From: Pelatocladus maniniholoensis HA4357-MV3
Lineage (GTDB): Bacteria; Cyanobacteriota; Cyanobacteriia; Cyanobacteriales; Nostocaceae
Length of the DNA stretch: 64,000 bases
NCBI GenBank assembly: GCA_019359115.1
Contig: JAHHHW010000074.1
Span: forward strand, 1-64,000
Direction: 5' to 3'
Shown: piece after piece, positions 39,010 through 49,787 of the stretch
Layout of the letters: each line of letters opens with the position of its first letter
Position numbering within the stretch: the first letter of the stretch is position 1
Program-made: the position numbers and the translations under genes
The notes under the pieces: generated by a model
Told to the model about the DNA's origin: nothing
Seen by the model: the letters and a program-made list of their open reading frames with translations, nothing else
Database searches by the model: none

Positions 39010-39831
39010 TTACGTTCCATTTACAAACAACCGTAAGTAGCTAGACAAAATTGTCTCGCCACCAAACAAAGTCACTACAGATCCAAGAGCTAGAAATGGG
39101 CCGAAAGGCATTTTGTATCCGTATCTTCGTCGCGATAAGATAATCATACTGCCACCGACGGATACTCCCAACAAACAAGCAACAAAAGCAGCCAAGAGTA
39201 AATACTTCCAACCTAACCAGGCTCCCATCATGGCTGCTAGTTTGGCATCACCTCCACCCATTACAGTTTTACCAAAAATAATTGAACCAACTGTAGCGAT
39301 CGCATCAAACAGCCACAATCCTAGTACTATTCCCAGGCTCGCTGTCATCAAGTTACTAGCTACTCTTGCCCAGCTAGCATCAGGTAAAAAACCAACTACT
39401 GTTTGAAATGCTATCCCGATAACTAATCCTGATTTAGTCAGTCGGTTTGGTAAAGTCATTGTATCTAAATCAATCAGTGACAGTGCTAGTAACCAACTAC
39501 AAAATACCCAGTAGCCAATCGTTAACAACGATACATTGAAAACCCAGAAAATTAGTAAAAATAACAATCCTGTAACCGCTTCTATGACTGGATAACGCAG
39601 AGCAATTTTACCTTGGCAATAACGACAACAGCCTTTTAACCATAGCCAACCTAATACTGGTACATTATCGTATGGCTTAAGTTTGGTTAAGCAATGGGGA
39701 CAGCGAGAAGGAGGAAAAAGCAGGGATAAACCAGCAGGAAGCCGATAAACCACAACATTAATAAAACTGCCAATAGAAATACCCAAGGCAAATACAATTA
39801 AACTTGCCAGGATAAGCATCAAAGTATCCAT
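39010..39831 (-). CDS. pilD: Type IV prepilin peptidase / N-methyltransferase
   Basis: 273 residues with about seven membrane helices. The cytoplasmic zinc site is Cys44/Cys47 and Cys69/Cys72. Catalytic aspartates are expected in DLDTMTLPN (121-123) and GGGDAK (Asp195). PilD cleaves the leader of type IV prepilins and methylates the new N-terminus, so it is needed for the pili driven by the pilB/T/C genes at 49788-54303. It is not in an operon with them. Confidence 0.96.
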   Translation of the reverse strand: MDTLMLILASLIVFALGISIGSFINVVVYRLPAGLSLLFPPSRCPHCLTKLKPYDNVPVLGWLWLKGCCRYCQGKIALRYPVIEAVTGLLFLLIFWVFNVSLLTIGYWVFCSWLLALSLIDLDTMTLPNRLTKSGLVIGIAFQTVVGFLPDASWARVASNLMTASLGIVLGLWLFDAIATVGSIIFGKTVMGGGDAKLAAMMGAWLGWKYLLLAAFVACLLGVSVGGSMIILSRRRYGYKMPFGPFLALGSVVTLFGGETILSSYLRLFVNGT

Positions 39832-39915
39832 AATCAGTGTTTTGTCATTTGTCTTACCGCTTGCGCGTCTATGTCATTTGTACAACACCAATGACAAATG
39901 ACCAATGACCAATGA

Positions 39916-40176
39916 CTAATACATATGCGATTCAATTTGATTCAAAGGTACAAAACATTCTGCGGGTAACAGAGCTGGTTGACCATTAAAAATCACCTTA
40001 CCCCTATGAGTATCGCGGTTAATTGCTACACCAAATGCTTGTCCAGCCATTTCAGGGTGTACTTCACAGTAAGTGTAGTAAATTTTACCAGCCGCTCTGA
40101 TAAGGGCAGGATCAATCAAAGGTGGCTGGTTCTTAGGGTTGGTATAGTTTACTTGTTCTTGTCGTAAAGCGTACAC
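39916..40176 (-). CDS. Conserved hypothetical protein, 86 residues
   Basis: 86 residues with a GTG start. It has a central IYYTYCEVHPEMAGQAFGVAI segment and no membrane helix or signal peptide. I recognise it only as a small cyanobacterial unknown. It has one Cys and one His close together, too few for an obvious metal site. It lies 95 bases after leuB on the same strand and 85 bases before pilD. Codon use looks normal and the open frame fills the spacer, which supports a real gene. Confidence 0.6.
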   Translation of the reverse strand: MYALRQEQVNYTNPKNQPPLIDPALIRAAGKIYYTYCEVHPEMAGQAFGVAINRDTHRGKVIFNGQPALLPAECFVPLNQIESHMY

Positions 40177-40270
40177 AACTTATTGAGTATAGTTATGAGG
40201 TTTTGTGTTAATAGTGTATACGAAAGTTTCAGCAATGATTGCTAAAATTTTCGTTTGCTACTAGGGCAGA

Positions 40271-41356
40271 TTATTCTTCCAAAACTTGAATTAAAGCCTC
40301 ACTCATGGCACGACAACCCAATAGTTGCATCCCAGAAGACATGATATCTCCAGTTCGAGCGCCGTTTGCTAAAACTTGCAACACACCTTGTTCCACGTAG
40401 TCTGCGGCGGCGGCTTGGTTTAAACCATAGCGCAGCATCATGGCTGTACTCAAAACTTGGGCTAGGGGATTAGCTTTATCAAGTCCGGCAATATCAGGTG
40501 CAGAACCATGAACAGGTTCAAACACTCCTAAACCGGAAGCACCTAAACTAGCAGAAGGCAACATGCCAATGCTACCAGTGAGCATAGCAGCAGCATCTGA
40601 AAGGATATCGCCAAACAGGTTCCCTGTGACAATAGTATCGAACTGTTTAGGAGCGCGCACTAACTGCATAGCAGCATTATCTACATACAGATGAGTGAGT
40701 TCCACATCCGGATATTGCACTGCTAACTTTGTCATGCGATCGCGCCACAGTTGCGATACTTCTAAAACATTGGCTTTATCTACTGAACAGAGTTTGCTTT
40801 GGCGTTTGCGTGCTGTTTCAAATGCGACTCTACCAATGCGATCAATTTCAGACTCGGTGTACGCCATTGTGTTGACACCACGCTTTTCACCAGTTTCCAT
40901 TTCAAAAATTCCCTTGGGTTTGCCAAAGTAAATTCCACCAGTGAGTTCGCGCACCACCATAATATCAACGCCTTCCACAATTTCCCGTTTCAAAGTCGAA
41001 GCATCAATTAATTGGGGTATTATTTTTGCTGGACGCAAATTAGCAAATAATTCCAAACCTGCACGTAGTCCAAGTAAACCTGCTTCTGGACGTAAATGAG
41101 ATGGCAGGGAATCCCACTTGTAACCACCAATCGCCGCTAATAATACTGCATCGCTGTTGCGGCATACATCTAAAGTAGCTGCTGGTAGAGGTTCCCCTGT
41201 GGCCTCAATTGCTGCACCACCGATCATTGCTTCTTGGAATTCAAACTGAAGATCAAATTTTTTTTCCACGACTTTAAGCACATCTACCGCCACAGCCATA
41301 ATTTCAGGGCCGATGCCATCGCCAGGAAGTAAGGTAATGCGGTATTTCTGTGCCAT
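40271..41356 (-). CDS. leuB: 3-isopropylmalate dehydrogenase
   Basis: 361 residues. It oxidises and decarboxylates 3-isopropylmalate with NAD in leucine biosynthesis. Signatures are [11 protein letters not shown] at the start, [22 protein letters not shown], and a C-terminal [17 protein letters not shown]. The pathway partner leuC starts at 62884, so the leu genes are dispersed rather than in one operon. Confidence 0.98.
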   Translation of the reverse strand: MAQKYRITLLPGDGIGPEIMAVAVDVLKVVEKKFDLQFEFQEAMIGGAAIEATGEPLPAATLDVCRNSDAVLLAAIGGYKWDSLPSHLRPEAGLLGLRAGLELFANLRPAKIIPQLIDASTLKREIVEGVDIMVVRELTGGIYFGKPKGIFEMETGEKRGVNTMAYTESEIDRIGRVAFETARKRQSKLCSVDKANVLEVSQLWRDRMTKLAVQYPDVELTHLYVDNAAMQLVRAPKQFDTIVTGNLFGDILSDAAAMLTGSIGMLPSASLGASGLGVFEPVHGSAPDIAGLDKANPLAQVLSTAMMLRYGLNQAAAADYVEQGVLQVLANGARTGDIMSSGMQLLGCRAMSEALIQVLEE

Positions 41357-41558
41357 AGTTAGTTTTAATTTTAATTGAATGAGTGTTTAAGCTTGCAGAA
41401 AAATATCATATCGAGCAATGGCACCAATGGCATGGAAAATATATGTTGAGCTACAAAGATACCAGAAGTTAATCATCTAATATGGCGTTTCACACTATTA
41501 AACAGAGAAAATGCACACTAGTTATCTATCTGTGTGCATCTGTGGTCGTATTTTTAAA

Positions 41559-43148
41559 TTACAACGGACGGTAGACGCGATAATTGATACTAGGAAATAT
41601 GTTATCCATAAACTCAACTTTTTCTAACCAACCGCTATCGATTTTGCCGATATTTATATCTTCGTAGAGTTTGTTAAATCGCATCAGATGCGATCGCGTC
41701 CTTCTCACAGCATAGGGAACCATTGTCCCTGTCCGCATAATAAATGCCCAGTCGGAAGATTGTGCTAAAAGCAACTCTCTTGCTGCTTGGTTAAGTGCTT
41801 TCCATTCCAGTTCATCTGCTGCTTCTCTTTTAGATAACTCAATCATACGTTCAGCAGCTTTATGTAAGTGTGGGTATATCCACGCATTTGTTTCATTCAG
41901 CCAATACTCGTGGAAACCTTTAAACCCCCAGCTTGATTGAGATGGACGGCAAACTTGCTGATTCGGATGAGCGCGCAAATAATCAGCTAAGTGAGTCATT
42001 TGATATGTTTGTTGGTCATACCATGACTTGCGGAACAAATAATCAATGAACCAGGGCCCTTCATACCACCAATGTCCAAATAATTCCGCGTCATAGGGGG
42101 AAACCACAATTGGCGGACGCTGCATTATACCATAGAGATGCCCTACTTGCTGCTCACGGTTATACATAAAATTAGCAGCATGTTCGGCAGATTTTTCCCT
42201 TGCCCAATAGGGATCGTAGAGGGCTTTATCTGCTAAACCAAGACCTCTACCAGTGATTTTATGATATTTGATGCCCGTGTTTTTTCGCTGACCATTGGGC
42301 ATAATGTAGGGCTTGATATATTCGTATTCAGCTTCCCAACCCAAGTCTTTGTAAAACTCTCGGTATTCCGGCGCACCAGGATAACCTACCTCAGAAGACC
42401 ATACCTGTTGGGAGGATTCATGATCACGTCCAAAAGCAGCCACACCAGTTTCTGTAAAAATAGGGGCATAGGTGCCAAAGCGGGGACGAGGACGGGCGTA
42501 GAGGATACCATGTCCATCAATCAGAAAATAGCGCAACCCAACATCTGCCAGCATTCGCTCTAAGCCTTCATAGTAGGCACATTCAGGTAGCCAAATTCCT
42601 CTGGGCGGACATCCAAAATTTTCCTCATAGTGTTCACAGGCTACCTGTAACTGCGCCCACACAGCTTGTGGATACATTTTCATCAGTGGTAGATAACCGT
42701 GGGTAGCACCACATGTGATGATTTCAAGATTATTTGTATCTTGAAACTGCTTAAAAGCTGTTACTAAGTCACCTTTATATTGCTCCCAGATTTTTCGTGT
42801 AGAGCTAAATTCACTGGCGTAATGTTCGGCTAAATATTTAATATGACCGTTGTGAGCATTATACTCAATTTCTCGTTCTACAAGTTCTTCCAACTTTGCT
42901 AAGTGTTCGTCGTAGCGTTCTTGTAGCAACGGATCACGCAGCATCGACACCAAAGGTGGTGTCATACTCATAGTGATTTTAAAGTCTATGCCGTCTTGCT
43001 TTAAACCTTCAAAAACTCGCAGTAAGGGAATATAAGTTTCTGTAATAGCTTCATAAAGCCATTCTTCTTCCAGTACATAGTCACTTTCTGGATGCCGGAC
43101 AAAGGGCAGATGTGCATGAAGTACTAGCGCAACGTAGCCGATAGCCAT
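41559..43148 (-). CDS. GH57 family glycoside hydrolase (branching-enzyme type)
   Basis: 529 residues. It has the GH57 motifs HAHLPFVRHPE near the N-terminus, WLPECAYY (catalytic nucleophile Glu) and SPYDAELFGHWWYEGP (acid/base Asp). A C-terminal DUF1957-type helical region follows. Cyanobacterial members of this length are annotated as 1,4-alpha-glucan branching enzymes of glycogen metabolism. The exact activity is inferred. It is monocistronic. Confidence 0.9.
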   Translation of the reverse strand: MAIGYVALVLHAHLPFVRHPESDYVLEEEWLYEAITETYIPLLRVFEGLKQDGIDFKITMSMTPPLVSMLRDPLLQERYDEHLAKLEELVEREIEYNAHNGHIKYLAEHYASEFSSTRKIWEQYKGDLVTAFKQFQDTNNLEIITCGATHGYLPLMKMYPQAVWAQLQVACEHYEENFGCPPRGIWLPECAYYEGLERMLADVGLRYFLIDGHGILYARPRPRFGTYAPIFTETGVAAFGRDHESSQQVWSSEVGYPGAPEYREFYKDLGWEAEYEYIKPYIMPNGQRKNTGIKYHKITGRGLGLADKALYDPYWAREKSAEHAANFMYNREQQVGHLYGIMQRPPIVVSPYDAELFGHWWYEGPWFIDYLFRKSWYDQQTYQMTHLADYLRAHPNQQVCRPSQSSWGFKGFHEYWLNETNAWIYPHLHKAAERMIELSKREAADELEWKALNQAARELLLAQSSDWAFIMRTGTMVPYAVRRTRSHLMRFNKLYEDINIGKIDSGWLEKVEFMDNIFPSINYRVYRPL

Positions 43149-43339
43149 AATGATTTCGGGGTGGTATTAATATATCGAAGGTTGGGGATTTGGCAGAAGT
43201 TAACAATATTTTAAGACTTTCTGGGGATCGTAACAGGCTTTAACCAATTCTTTTATGATGCTTGAACTCTACACTCGAAAAAAGCAAAGGGAACCTCACC
43301 TTCCCCAATCCCCAATCCCCAATCCCCAATCCCCGCTCC

Positions 43340-44482
43340 CTATTCTTCACTCTCTCGATACAACTCTTGCAACTCTTGTAATTGTGTCCGCCGAGATTTC
43401 TGACGATATTTTTTGCTTTCTAATTTCGGTTCATACTTTTGCTTACCTTTACCTTTTGTTTTGACCTTAATAGTAGATTCTGGATCAGCTTGCTGATTGA
43501 GTTGAGATTGACGTGCGATCGCTTCTTCTAAAAACTCTAAATAATGCTGATAACGTTCCCAATTCCCTCGGACTGCACAATCAGGTTCATCTCGATGTAG
43601 ACAGTCATTAAATCGACACCTCGCAACTGCTAATTTCTGTCTCGCTTCTGGGAAATAAACAGCTAATTCTTCTGGTGAACAATCCAAATCAGGCTGATTA
43701 AAACCGGGCGTATCTGCTAACAAACCACCACTAGGTAAATCAAACAATTCTACGTGGCGGGTAGTGTGACGACCACGAGCAAGTTTCCCAGAAATTTCCC
43801 CTACTCGCAGATTGATGCTAGGAATCAAAGCATTGATTAAACTAGACTTTCCAACACCAGAAGGACCAGCAACAACGGTAATTTTATCTTTGAGCTGGAT
43901 TGATAATTTGTCAATATTTATACTTTTATATACGCTGATGAAACTTGGCTGATAACCCCAGTTGATCAGGTGTTCATTAATTTGATCTTGCTGTTGAGTT
44001 GTAATTAAGTCACTTTTATTTAGACATAAAACGACATCTAAATCTGTAGACTCAGCTTTTACTAAAAAGCGACTGAGTTGATATGGTTCTAGAGGGGGAT
44101 CGGCGACAGCAAAAACTAAAAGAATTTGATTGACATTCGCGATCGCTGGACGATCCAATTGATTTTTTCTGGGTAAAACATCAGCGATCGCGCCTCGTTG
44201 ACCAGCCCAATCTGGTTCTTCTACTAGGACGCGATCGCCTACCATTACCTGCTGCCCAATTTTTTTTAAGCGCGTTCTACGAGTACAAAGGAGGAGTGGG
44301 GGATGGAGGGATGCACAAGACAAAGAAGAAGGGACAGATAAGGAAGAAAATAGCTTTTTGTCTTCCTTGTCCTCTTTATCTTTTTCCTCACTTGCTAGAT
44401 CTAGCTGTACTCGATAAAAATTAGCTTGCACGGCTAATACCGTACCCAACAACGTGAAGGAATTTTGTAATACTTCCGTCAT
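43340..44482 (-). CDS. rsgA: Small ribosomal subunit biogenesis GTPase RsgA
   Basis: 380 residues. It is a circularly permuted GTPase: NKSD (G4) comes before GPSGVGKSSLIN (G1) and DTPG (G3). A zinc site Cys...CxxxxCLH...C follows. RsgA checks late 30S assembly. The start overlaps the tusA stop by four bases (ATGA), which implies coupling in dnaJ-tusA-rsgA. The N-terminal OB domain carries an extra Lys/Asp/Ser-rich stretch at about 32-62 (DNA 44297-44389) that reads like translated spacer repeat. The C-terminus is a basic tail (RQKSRRTQLQELQE). Confidence 0.95.
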   Translation of the reverse strand: MTEVLQNSFTLLGTVLAVQANFYRVQLDLASEEKDKEDKEDKKLFSSLSVPSSLSCASLHPPLLLCTRRTRLKKIGQQVMVGDRVLVEEPDWAGQRGAIADVLPRKNQLDRPAIANVNQILLVFAVADPPLEPYQLSRFLVKAESTDLDVVLCLNKSDLITTQQQDQINEHLINWGYQPSFISVYKSINIDKLSIQLKDKITVVAGPSGVGKSSLINALIPSINLRVGEISGKLARGRHTTRHVELFDLPSGGLLADTPGFNQPDLDCSPEELAVYFPEARQKLAVARCRFNDCLHRDEPDCAVRGNWERYQHYLEFLEEAIARQSQLNQQADPESTIKVKTKGKGKQKYEPKLESKKYRQKSRRTQLQELQELYRESEE

Positions 44483-44736
44483 GAGGTACTAATGGGACGG
44501 CGTACTAATAAAGAAAAATAGCCCGCACAATCTGTAATTTGTTCTACCTGATAACCTGCCATTATCAAACTATCAGGAACTTGCTCAATTGGCTCACCCG
44601 GATCTAGCCAAACTTCTAATAAATATCCGGGTTGCATTTGTTCTAAACGAAGTTTTGTGCGTACAAAATTAATCGGGCAAGGGGTGCCGCGCAAGTCCAG
44701 TTGAGCATCAGGAGTTGAAACAGAAAATAGACTCAT
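44479..44736 (-). CDS. TusA family sulfurtransferase-like protein
   Basis: 85 residues. [21 protein letters not shown] holds the family Cys (Cys20) in the CPxxF-type motif of TusA/SirA/YeeD proteins, which carry sulfur as persulfide. The precise pathway is unknown. Both ends overlap neighbours by four bases, upstream with dnaJ and downstream with rsgA, so the three genes are translationally coupled. Confidence 0.88.
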   Translation of the reverse strand: MSLFSVSTPDAQLDLRGTPCPINFVRTKLRLEQMQPGYLLEVWLDPGEPIEQVPDSLIMAGYQVEQITDCAGYFSLLVRRPISTS

Positions 44737-45863
44737 CTTTGATGAAAGAAATTGCCCAGAAAACCTTCTATACCACTTTTACCAGTGCGGTCTCCTCTAA
44801 TTTTAGCTAGCTTTTCTAACAATTCTCGTTCCTCTGGAGTTATCTTGTTCGGAATATCAATCAATACTGTGAGCATGTGGTCGCCCCGACTCACTGGGTT
44901 CCCCAAACGTGGCACACCACGATTTTCTAATTTCATTACCGTATTTGGTTGAGTGCCAGGTGGAATAATTAGTTCCACAGGCCCATCTACCGTATTTACT
45001 TCAAAACGAGAACCTAAAATCGCTTGGAGATAGCTAATTTTTATTTCCGAAAGAACATTAATGCCTTCTCGCTGGAATTCTTGGTCTTCATTGACGAACA
45101 AGTAGACGTACAAGTCTCCGGGTGGACCTCCACGTTGACCTGCGTCTCCTTCTTGAGATATCCGTAAGCGTGTACCGTTATCTACCCCAGCAGGAATAGT
45201 AATTTTGAGTTTTTTGGTAACTTGATTTGCACCCTTACCGTCACAAGCATCGCATTTGTCTTCTATAACCGAACCTGTGCCATTACAAGTGGGACAAGTC
45301 GATACTTGAGTAAAACTACCAAATGGCGTCCTTGTGACACGGCGTACTTGACCCGAACCGCTACAAGTAGAACAAGTACGAGGGCGAGTTCCGGGTTTAG
45401 CACCAGAGCCGTTACAAGCTTCACAAGTCTCTAAATGCGAAATGCGAATTTCCTTTTCACCACCAAATACTGCTTCTCGAAAGTCTAACTTCAGGTCTAG
45501 CCGTAAGTCATCACCCCTAACTGGACCACTGCGTCGTCTTTGGGTTTGAGTACCCATACCACCAGCAAAGCCACTGAAGATGCTTTCAAAGATATCGGCA
45601 AAACCGCCCATATCAACATCTTGGTAGCCTACACCAGCACCAGCAGAAACTCCAGCTTCACCAAAGCGGTCATAACGAGCACGAGTTTCGGGTTCTGAGA
45701 GAATCTCATAGGCACGGTTAATTTCCTTAAAGCGTTCTTCGGCTCCCGGTTCCTTGTTCACATCTGGGTGATACTTCCGGGCTAGACGGCGATAGGCATG
45801 TTTGATTTCTTCTTTATCGGTGTCACGAGAGACACCCAGAATTTCGTAGTAGTCGCGGGCCAT
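44733..45863 (-). CDS. dnaJ: Chaperone protein DnaJ
   Basis: 376 residues, full type I DnaJ: J-domain with HPD at 32-34, a Gly/Phe-rich region to about 120, four CxxCxGxG repeats ([32 protein letters not shown]), and the C-terminal substrate-binding region. It delivers substrates to DnaK and stimulates its ATPase. It lies downstream of grpE and dnaK on the same strand but is separated from dnaK by 588 bases, so it probably has its own promoter. Confidence 0.98.
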   Translation of the reverse strand: MARDYYEILGVSRDTDKEEIKHAYRRLARKYHPDVNKEPGAEERFKEINRAYEILSEPETRARYDRFGEAGVSAGAGVGYQDVDMGGFADIFESIFSGFAGGMGTQTQRRRSGPVRGDDLRLDLKLDFREAVFGGEKEIRISHLETCEACNGSGAKPGTRPRTCSTCSGSGQVRRVTRTPFGSFTQVSTCPTCNGTGSVIEDKCDACDGKGANQVTKKLKITIPAGVDNGTRLRISQEGDAGQRGGPPGDLYVYLFVNEDQEFQREGINVLSEIKISYLQAILGSRFEVNTVDGPVELIIPPGTQPNTVMKLENRGVPRLGNPVSRGDHMLTVLIDIPNKITPEERELLEKLAKIRGDRTGKSGIEGFLGNFFHQR

Positions 45864-46451
45864 ATAGCAAAGGTGAAAGTTAAAAGGTAGAAAGCAGCTA
45901 TGCAGGTATAACTTCGTAGACGCACAAGACTTAAGGCGTCAACTCTATTGAGTTGCAACTTCCTCTAAAAATCATGAGACGAATATCGCCTCAAGAAGTT
46001 TGGGCAAACAGAAGGCAGAAGGCAACAGTTAAATTTTCTTAATAATATAATTTTACCTTTTACCTTTTATATAAATCACCAGCAAGTTGCCAGCAACAGG
46101 TACTTTTTTCGTGAAGCAGCGCCAATTGCGGAGCCACTGCGCCCTTAGAGGTTTCTTAGCCAGTGCATTGGGCGGCGTACCGCTCTTGTTGCACCGGGGG
46201 TTCCGTTGTCGCGATGCCGTGAAAAACGACAAAAGCTTTAGCCTGAAGCTGTCTCTTTTACAATTGTGCTACGTATGAGAGCAAAACTCTGCCCATCAAT
46301 TAGAGGGGCTAGCCGCACTTATAGGTGTGGAAAACCCCCCATGAGTCTGATGACAAAGCAAATCATTTCTATAATCTAGCAAAAAAGGATAGTGGTTAGT
46401 TTTGTTGTTTGTTCCAAACAACCAGCAACAACTAACTACTAACACTAAACA
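45864..46451. other. Spacer between dnaJ and dnaK
   Basis: 588 bases with no gene seen. A GC-richer REP-like patch (46110-46235, with AGCGCC, GCGGAGCC and GCGGCGTACCGC-type short palindromes) stands out from the AT-rich surroundings. No CIRCE operator (TTAGCACTC-N9-GAGTGCTAA) is visible. Confidence 0.5.
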
Positions 46452-48413
46452 CTACTCTATGGCTTCATAATCAGCATGTAGAGTATTTTCATCTTCAAAA
46501 TTAAAGTTCAATTGCGGTGTCAGCGTGCTATGCAATGGTTCAGATTGTTCAGGACTAGAAGAACTATCTGTATATGAAATGACATCATCTGTTTGACCAT
46601 CGTTAACACGGTTGTAGACTTCAGCTCCAATGCTAAATAGAGTTTGCTGAAAATCTTCTAAGCGCTGTTTGAATTCTGCAACAGAAATGCTTGATTCATA
46701 AATCGCTGCTTGGAGATGGGCAAGTTTTTCATCTGCCAAACTTTTCATCTGTTTGCTGATTAAGTTGCCATTATCTTTGAGTGTTGATTCGTAACTATAC
46801 AACAAATTGTCTGCTTGGTTTTTCAATGCTGCTATTTCTATACGTTTTTTGTCTTCTTCAGCAAACACTTCAGCCTCTTGTCGCATCCGTTCAACTTCGT
46901 TGCTGCTTAAGCCACCTGTGTTGGTAATCCGAATACTCTGCTCTCTACCTGTACCTTTGTCTTGGGCAGAGACTTTCATGATACCGTTGACGTCGATTTC
47001 AAAACTAACTTCGATTTGCGGTACACCACGGGGTGCTGGAGGAATTCCTGTGAGTAGAAATTTACCCAAGCCTTTGTTATCTTTTGCCATCGCCCGTTCA
47101 CCTTGAAGGACGTGTATTTCTACAGAGGTTTGTCCATCAACAGCTGTGGAAAAAATTTGGGATTTACTGGTAGGAATTGTGGTGTTACGTTCAATGATTT
47201 TTGTGAATACTTCTCCTAAAGTTTCAATTCCTAGTGATAGAGGTGTAACATCCAATAAAAGCAGATTATCAACTTCGCCACCCAAAACCCCAGCTTGGAT
47301 AGCGGCTCCGAGTGCTACTGCTTCGTCTGGGTTAATAGAGCGATCTGGTGTTTTGCCGTTAAAAAATTTAATTAAGGCATTTTGGACAGCAGGAATACGA
47401 GTAGAACCCCCTACCAAAATAATTCGATCAATATCTTGTGGTTTGAGGTCTGCATCTTTGAGTGCTTGCACCATCGGTTTGATGATGTCTTCTATAAAAT
47501 GACCTGTCAATTCTTCAAATTTAGCACGGGCGAGTTCCATTTCTAAATGCTTCGGGCCTGTTTCATCCGCAGTGATAAACGGCAAGTTAATTGAAGTACT
47601 CATCATGCTTGAGAGTTCAATTTTTGCCTTTTCTGCTGCTTCCCGCAAGCGTTGCAAGGCCATTTTATCTTGGGAAAGATCGATTTTTTCTTGTTGTAAA
47701 AATGTATTTATCATCCAACGGACGATACAGTTATCAAAATCGTCTCCACCCAAGTGATTATTACCACTCGTTGCTTTAACTTCAAACACACCATCCCCTA
47801 ATTGCAAGATGGATACATCGAAAGTACCACCTCCCAAATCAAAAACTAAAATTAATTGTTCTTGGTCTTGCTTATCTAAACCAAAAGCTAAAGCGGCTGC
47901 GGTTGGCTCGTTGATGATCCGCAGTACTTCAAGTCCAGCGATCGTACCAGAATCTTTTGTTGCTTGTCTTTGAGCATCTGTAAAATAAGCAGGTACGGTA
48001 ATTACTGCTTTTGTTACTGGTTCACCCAAAAAGTTTTCCGCATCCTGTTTAAGTTTTTGTAGGATCATGGCGGAAATTTCTTGTGGTGTGTAGTTACGTC
48101 CACGAATTTGAACATCAACAGTATCATCTCGACCTTTGACACAGTTGTAAGGTACGCGATCGCGTTCTGCATCTGTGTCATCCCAGCGACGACCAATGAA
48201 CCGTTTTATACTGTAGATTGTATTTTCCGCATTTGTTACAGCTTGGCGCTTTGCCAGTGAACCGACCAAGCGTTCACCCCCTTTGCCAAAGCCCACAATA
48301 CTAGGAGTAGTTCGTCCGCCTTCTAAATTAGCAATAACAATTGGTTGACCACCTTCTAAAACTGCGATGCAACTGTTGGTAGTGCCTAAGTCGATCCCAA
48401 TAACTTTTCCCAT
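46452..48413 (-). CDS. dnaK: Chaperone protein DnaK (Hsp70)
   Basis: 653 residues. The ATPase domain begins [21 protein letters not shown], and [14 protein letters not shown] and [13 protein letters not shown] are standard. The substrate domain and a helical lid follow. The C-terminus ends in an acidic tail ([18 protein letters not shown]) rather than an EEVD-like or long Gly-rich end. Cyanobacteria have several DnaK proteins; this one is linked to grpE and dnaJ. Confidence 0.97.
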   Translation of the reverse strand: MGKVIGIDLGTTNSCIAVLEGGQPIVIANLEGGRTTPSIVGFGKGGERLVGSLAKRQAVTNAENTIYSIKRFIGRRWDDTDAERDRVPYNCVKGRDDTVDVQIRGRNYTPQEISAMILQKLKQDAENFLGEPVTKAVITVPAYFTDAQRQATKDSGTIAGLEVLRIINEPTAAALAFGLDKQDQEQLILVFDLGGGTFDVSILQLGDGVFEVKATSGNNHLGGDDFDNCIVRWMINTFLQQEKIDLSQDKMALQRLREAAEKAKIELSSMMSTSINLPFITADETGPKHLEMELARAKFEELTGHFIEDIIKPMVQALKDADLKPQDIDRIILVGGSTRIPAVQNALIKFFNGKTPDRSINPDEAVALGAAIQAGVLGGEVDNLLLLDVTPLSLGIETLGEVFTKIIERNTTIPTSKSQIFSTAVDGQTSVEIHVLQGERAMAKDNKGLGKFLLTGIPPAPRGVPQIEVSFEIDVNGIMKVSAQDKGTGREQSIRITNTGGLSSNEVERMRQEAEVFAEEDKKRIEIAALKNQADNLLYSYESTLKDNGNLISKQMKSLADEKLAHLQAAIYESSISVAEFKQRLEDFQQTLFSIGAEVYNRVNDGQTDDVISYTDSSSSPEQSEPLHSTLTPQLNFNFEDENTLHADYEAIE

Positions 48414-48658
48414 ATATATAGCAGTATTTTTACTGGGTATTTATTTATCGAAGTATAAGCAACAGCTTTTGGAGGACAGTTATTTCAGTGGTATTTGTCC
48501 ATTGATAACTGTCTCTCCGTAAGCATTTCCACTGAGGAAGGCGACAAAACTTCGGGCGTTATATTTCGCGGACTACCTTTTATGCGTTTTTATACGCAAT
48601 GAGCGCCTAGTTAGTCATTGGTTATTAGTCTATTGACAAATGACAAACAACAATTTAA

Positions 48659-49399
48659 CTATGTTACAGGAGGAGACTGATTTTCCTCTGAAGATGGCGT
48701 ATCTTCTTTAGGAGCAGCCACCTTAACCATTGCATGGCGTAGCACGCGATCGCCCAAGTAATATCCGCGTACTAACTCTTCTAACACTGTTCCTTCAGGA
48801 TATTCATCCGTAGGTTCGCGCATTACTGCTTCGTGTAGGTTGGGGTCAAATGGTTGTCCTTCAGGACGCATGGGTGATACACCTAAGCGCTTCAGGCTAT
48901 CTACTAGTAATTTGTAAACTCCTTGATAACTTTTGTGAATTCCCATTTCCCCATCGTCTTGGGGTTTGATTTGCGATCGCGCCCGCTCGAAATTATCGAC
49001 TACTGGTAGCAATTCATTAATTGCATTCCGCTTTGCTTGCACTTCTAGATCCTCTTTTTCTTTGATTGTGCGTTTGCGGTAATTCTCAAAATCTGCCGCA
49101 ATTCGCATATACTGGCTGCTACGTTCTTCTAACTGAGCTTTGAGAGATTCGATTTGTTGATTCATCTGTGGTGATGCAGCCGTATCAACTGTTGTTGTCT
49201 GACTAGCAGCAACCCCATTTTCTTGGCTGGGTGTAACTGTGTTTTCGGGTAGGTTAGTTTCGGTTGTCACTTCGTCTGTCACCTCGGTGCCAGGTTCGTT
49301 GTCATTCATTGGAACTGAGGAGTCACTATTCATTGTTTGCTTGACCTCTGTTGGTTCACCCACTTGCTGATTTGTGTTGTTTTTATATTCGTCCATCAT
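48659..49399 (-). CDS. grpE: Nucleotide exchange factor GrpE
   Basis: 246 residues. An acidic Thr/Glu/Asn-rich N-terminus (about 1-85) leads into the long coiled coil ([20 protein letters not shown]) and the beta domain ([15 protein letters not shown]...[10 protein letters not shown]). GrpE releases ADP from DnaK. It is the first gene of the grpE-dnaK-dnaJ series, 245 bases before dnaK. No CIRCE element is visible in the 388-base upstream spacer. Confidence 0.97.
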   Translation of the reverse strand: MMDEYKNNTNQQVGEPTEVKQTMNSDSSVPMNDNEPGTEVTDEVTTETNLPENTVTPSQENGVAASQTTTVDTAASPQMNQQIESLKAQLEERSSQYMRIAADFENYRKRTIKEKEDLEVQAKRNAINELLPVVDNFERARSQIKPQDDGEMGIHKSYQGVYKLLVDSLKRLGVSPMRPEGQPFDPNLHEAVMREPTDEYPEGTVLEELVRGYYLGDRVLRHAMVKVAAPKEDTPSSEENQSPPVT

Positions 49400-49787
49400 T
49401 ATGTACTTATCCCAGATGCTTGATACGACAATTTATCGCCATCTTTGCAGTCATACATTAAACTTCTTGTAGAAATTGAGAAAAAATTAAGGACTAAAGT
49501 AAAGGTTAAAAAATGAGAAAACCTCTGCCTTTGAGTCTTTAACCTTGCTATACAAGAGCGCAAGAAGTAGTCTCTTGCTAGAGATTGCAACAGTAGGCGC
49601 ATTTTGTTGCCGATATCTCCTGGAATTGATATCACCGTCATCTATTTTGACAAATGCTGGACATATTATGTGCAGATACTGATGCTAGTAGTCTGTCAAT
49701 TTTCAATTTATATTAAATGGTATGTAAATTCTTGTTCACAGCTTGGGAATACTCTATTGAGAGATTCCTGCTATTTATAGCTGATTT
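49400..49787. promoter_or_regulatory. Divergent grpE/pilB control region
   Basis: 388 bases between grpE (leftward) and pilB (rightward). An 80-codon open frame on the minus strand (49399-49641) overlaps the grpE start and has no recognisable features, so I treat it as chance. No defined operator was found. Confidence 0.4.

Noticed and set aside
49399-49641. 80-codon minus-strand frame abutting grpE
   Set aside because: It overlaps the grpE start, has no Shine-Dalgarno sequence and no recognisable domain.
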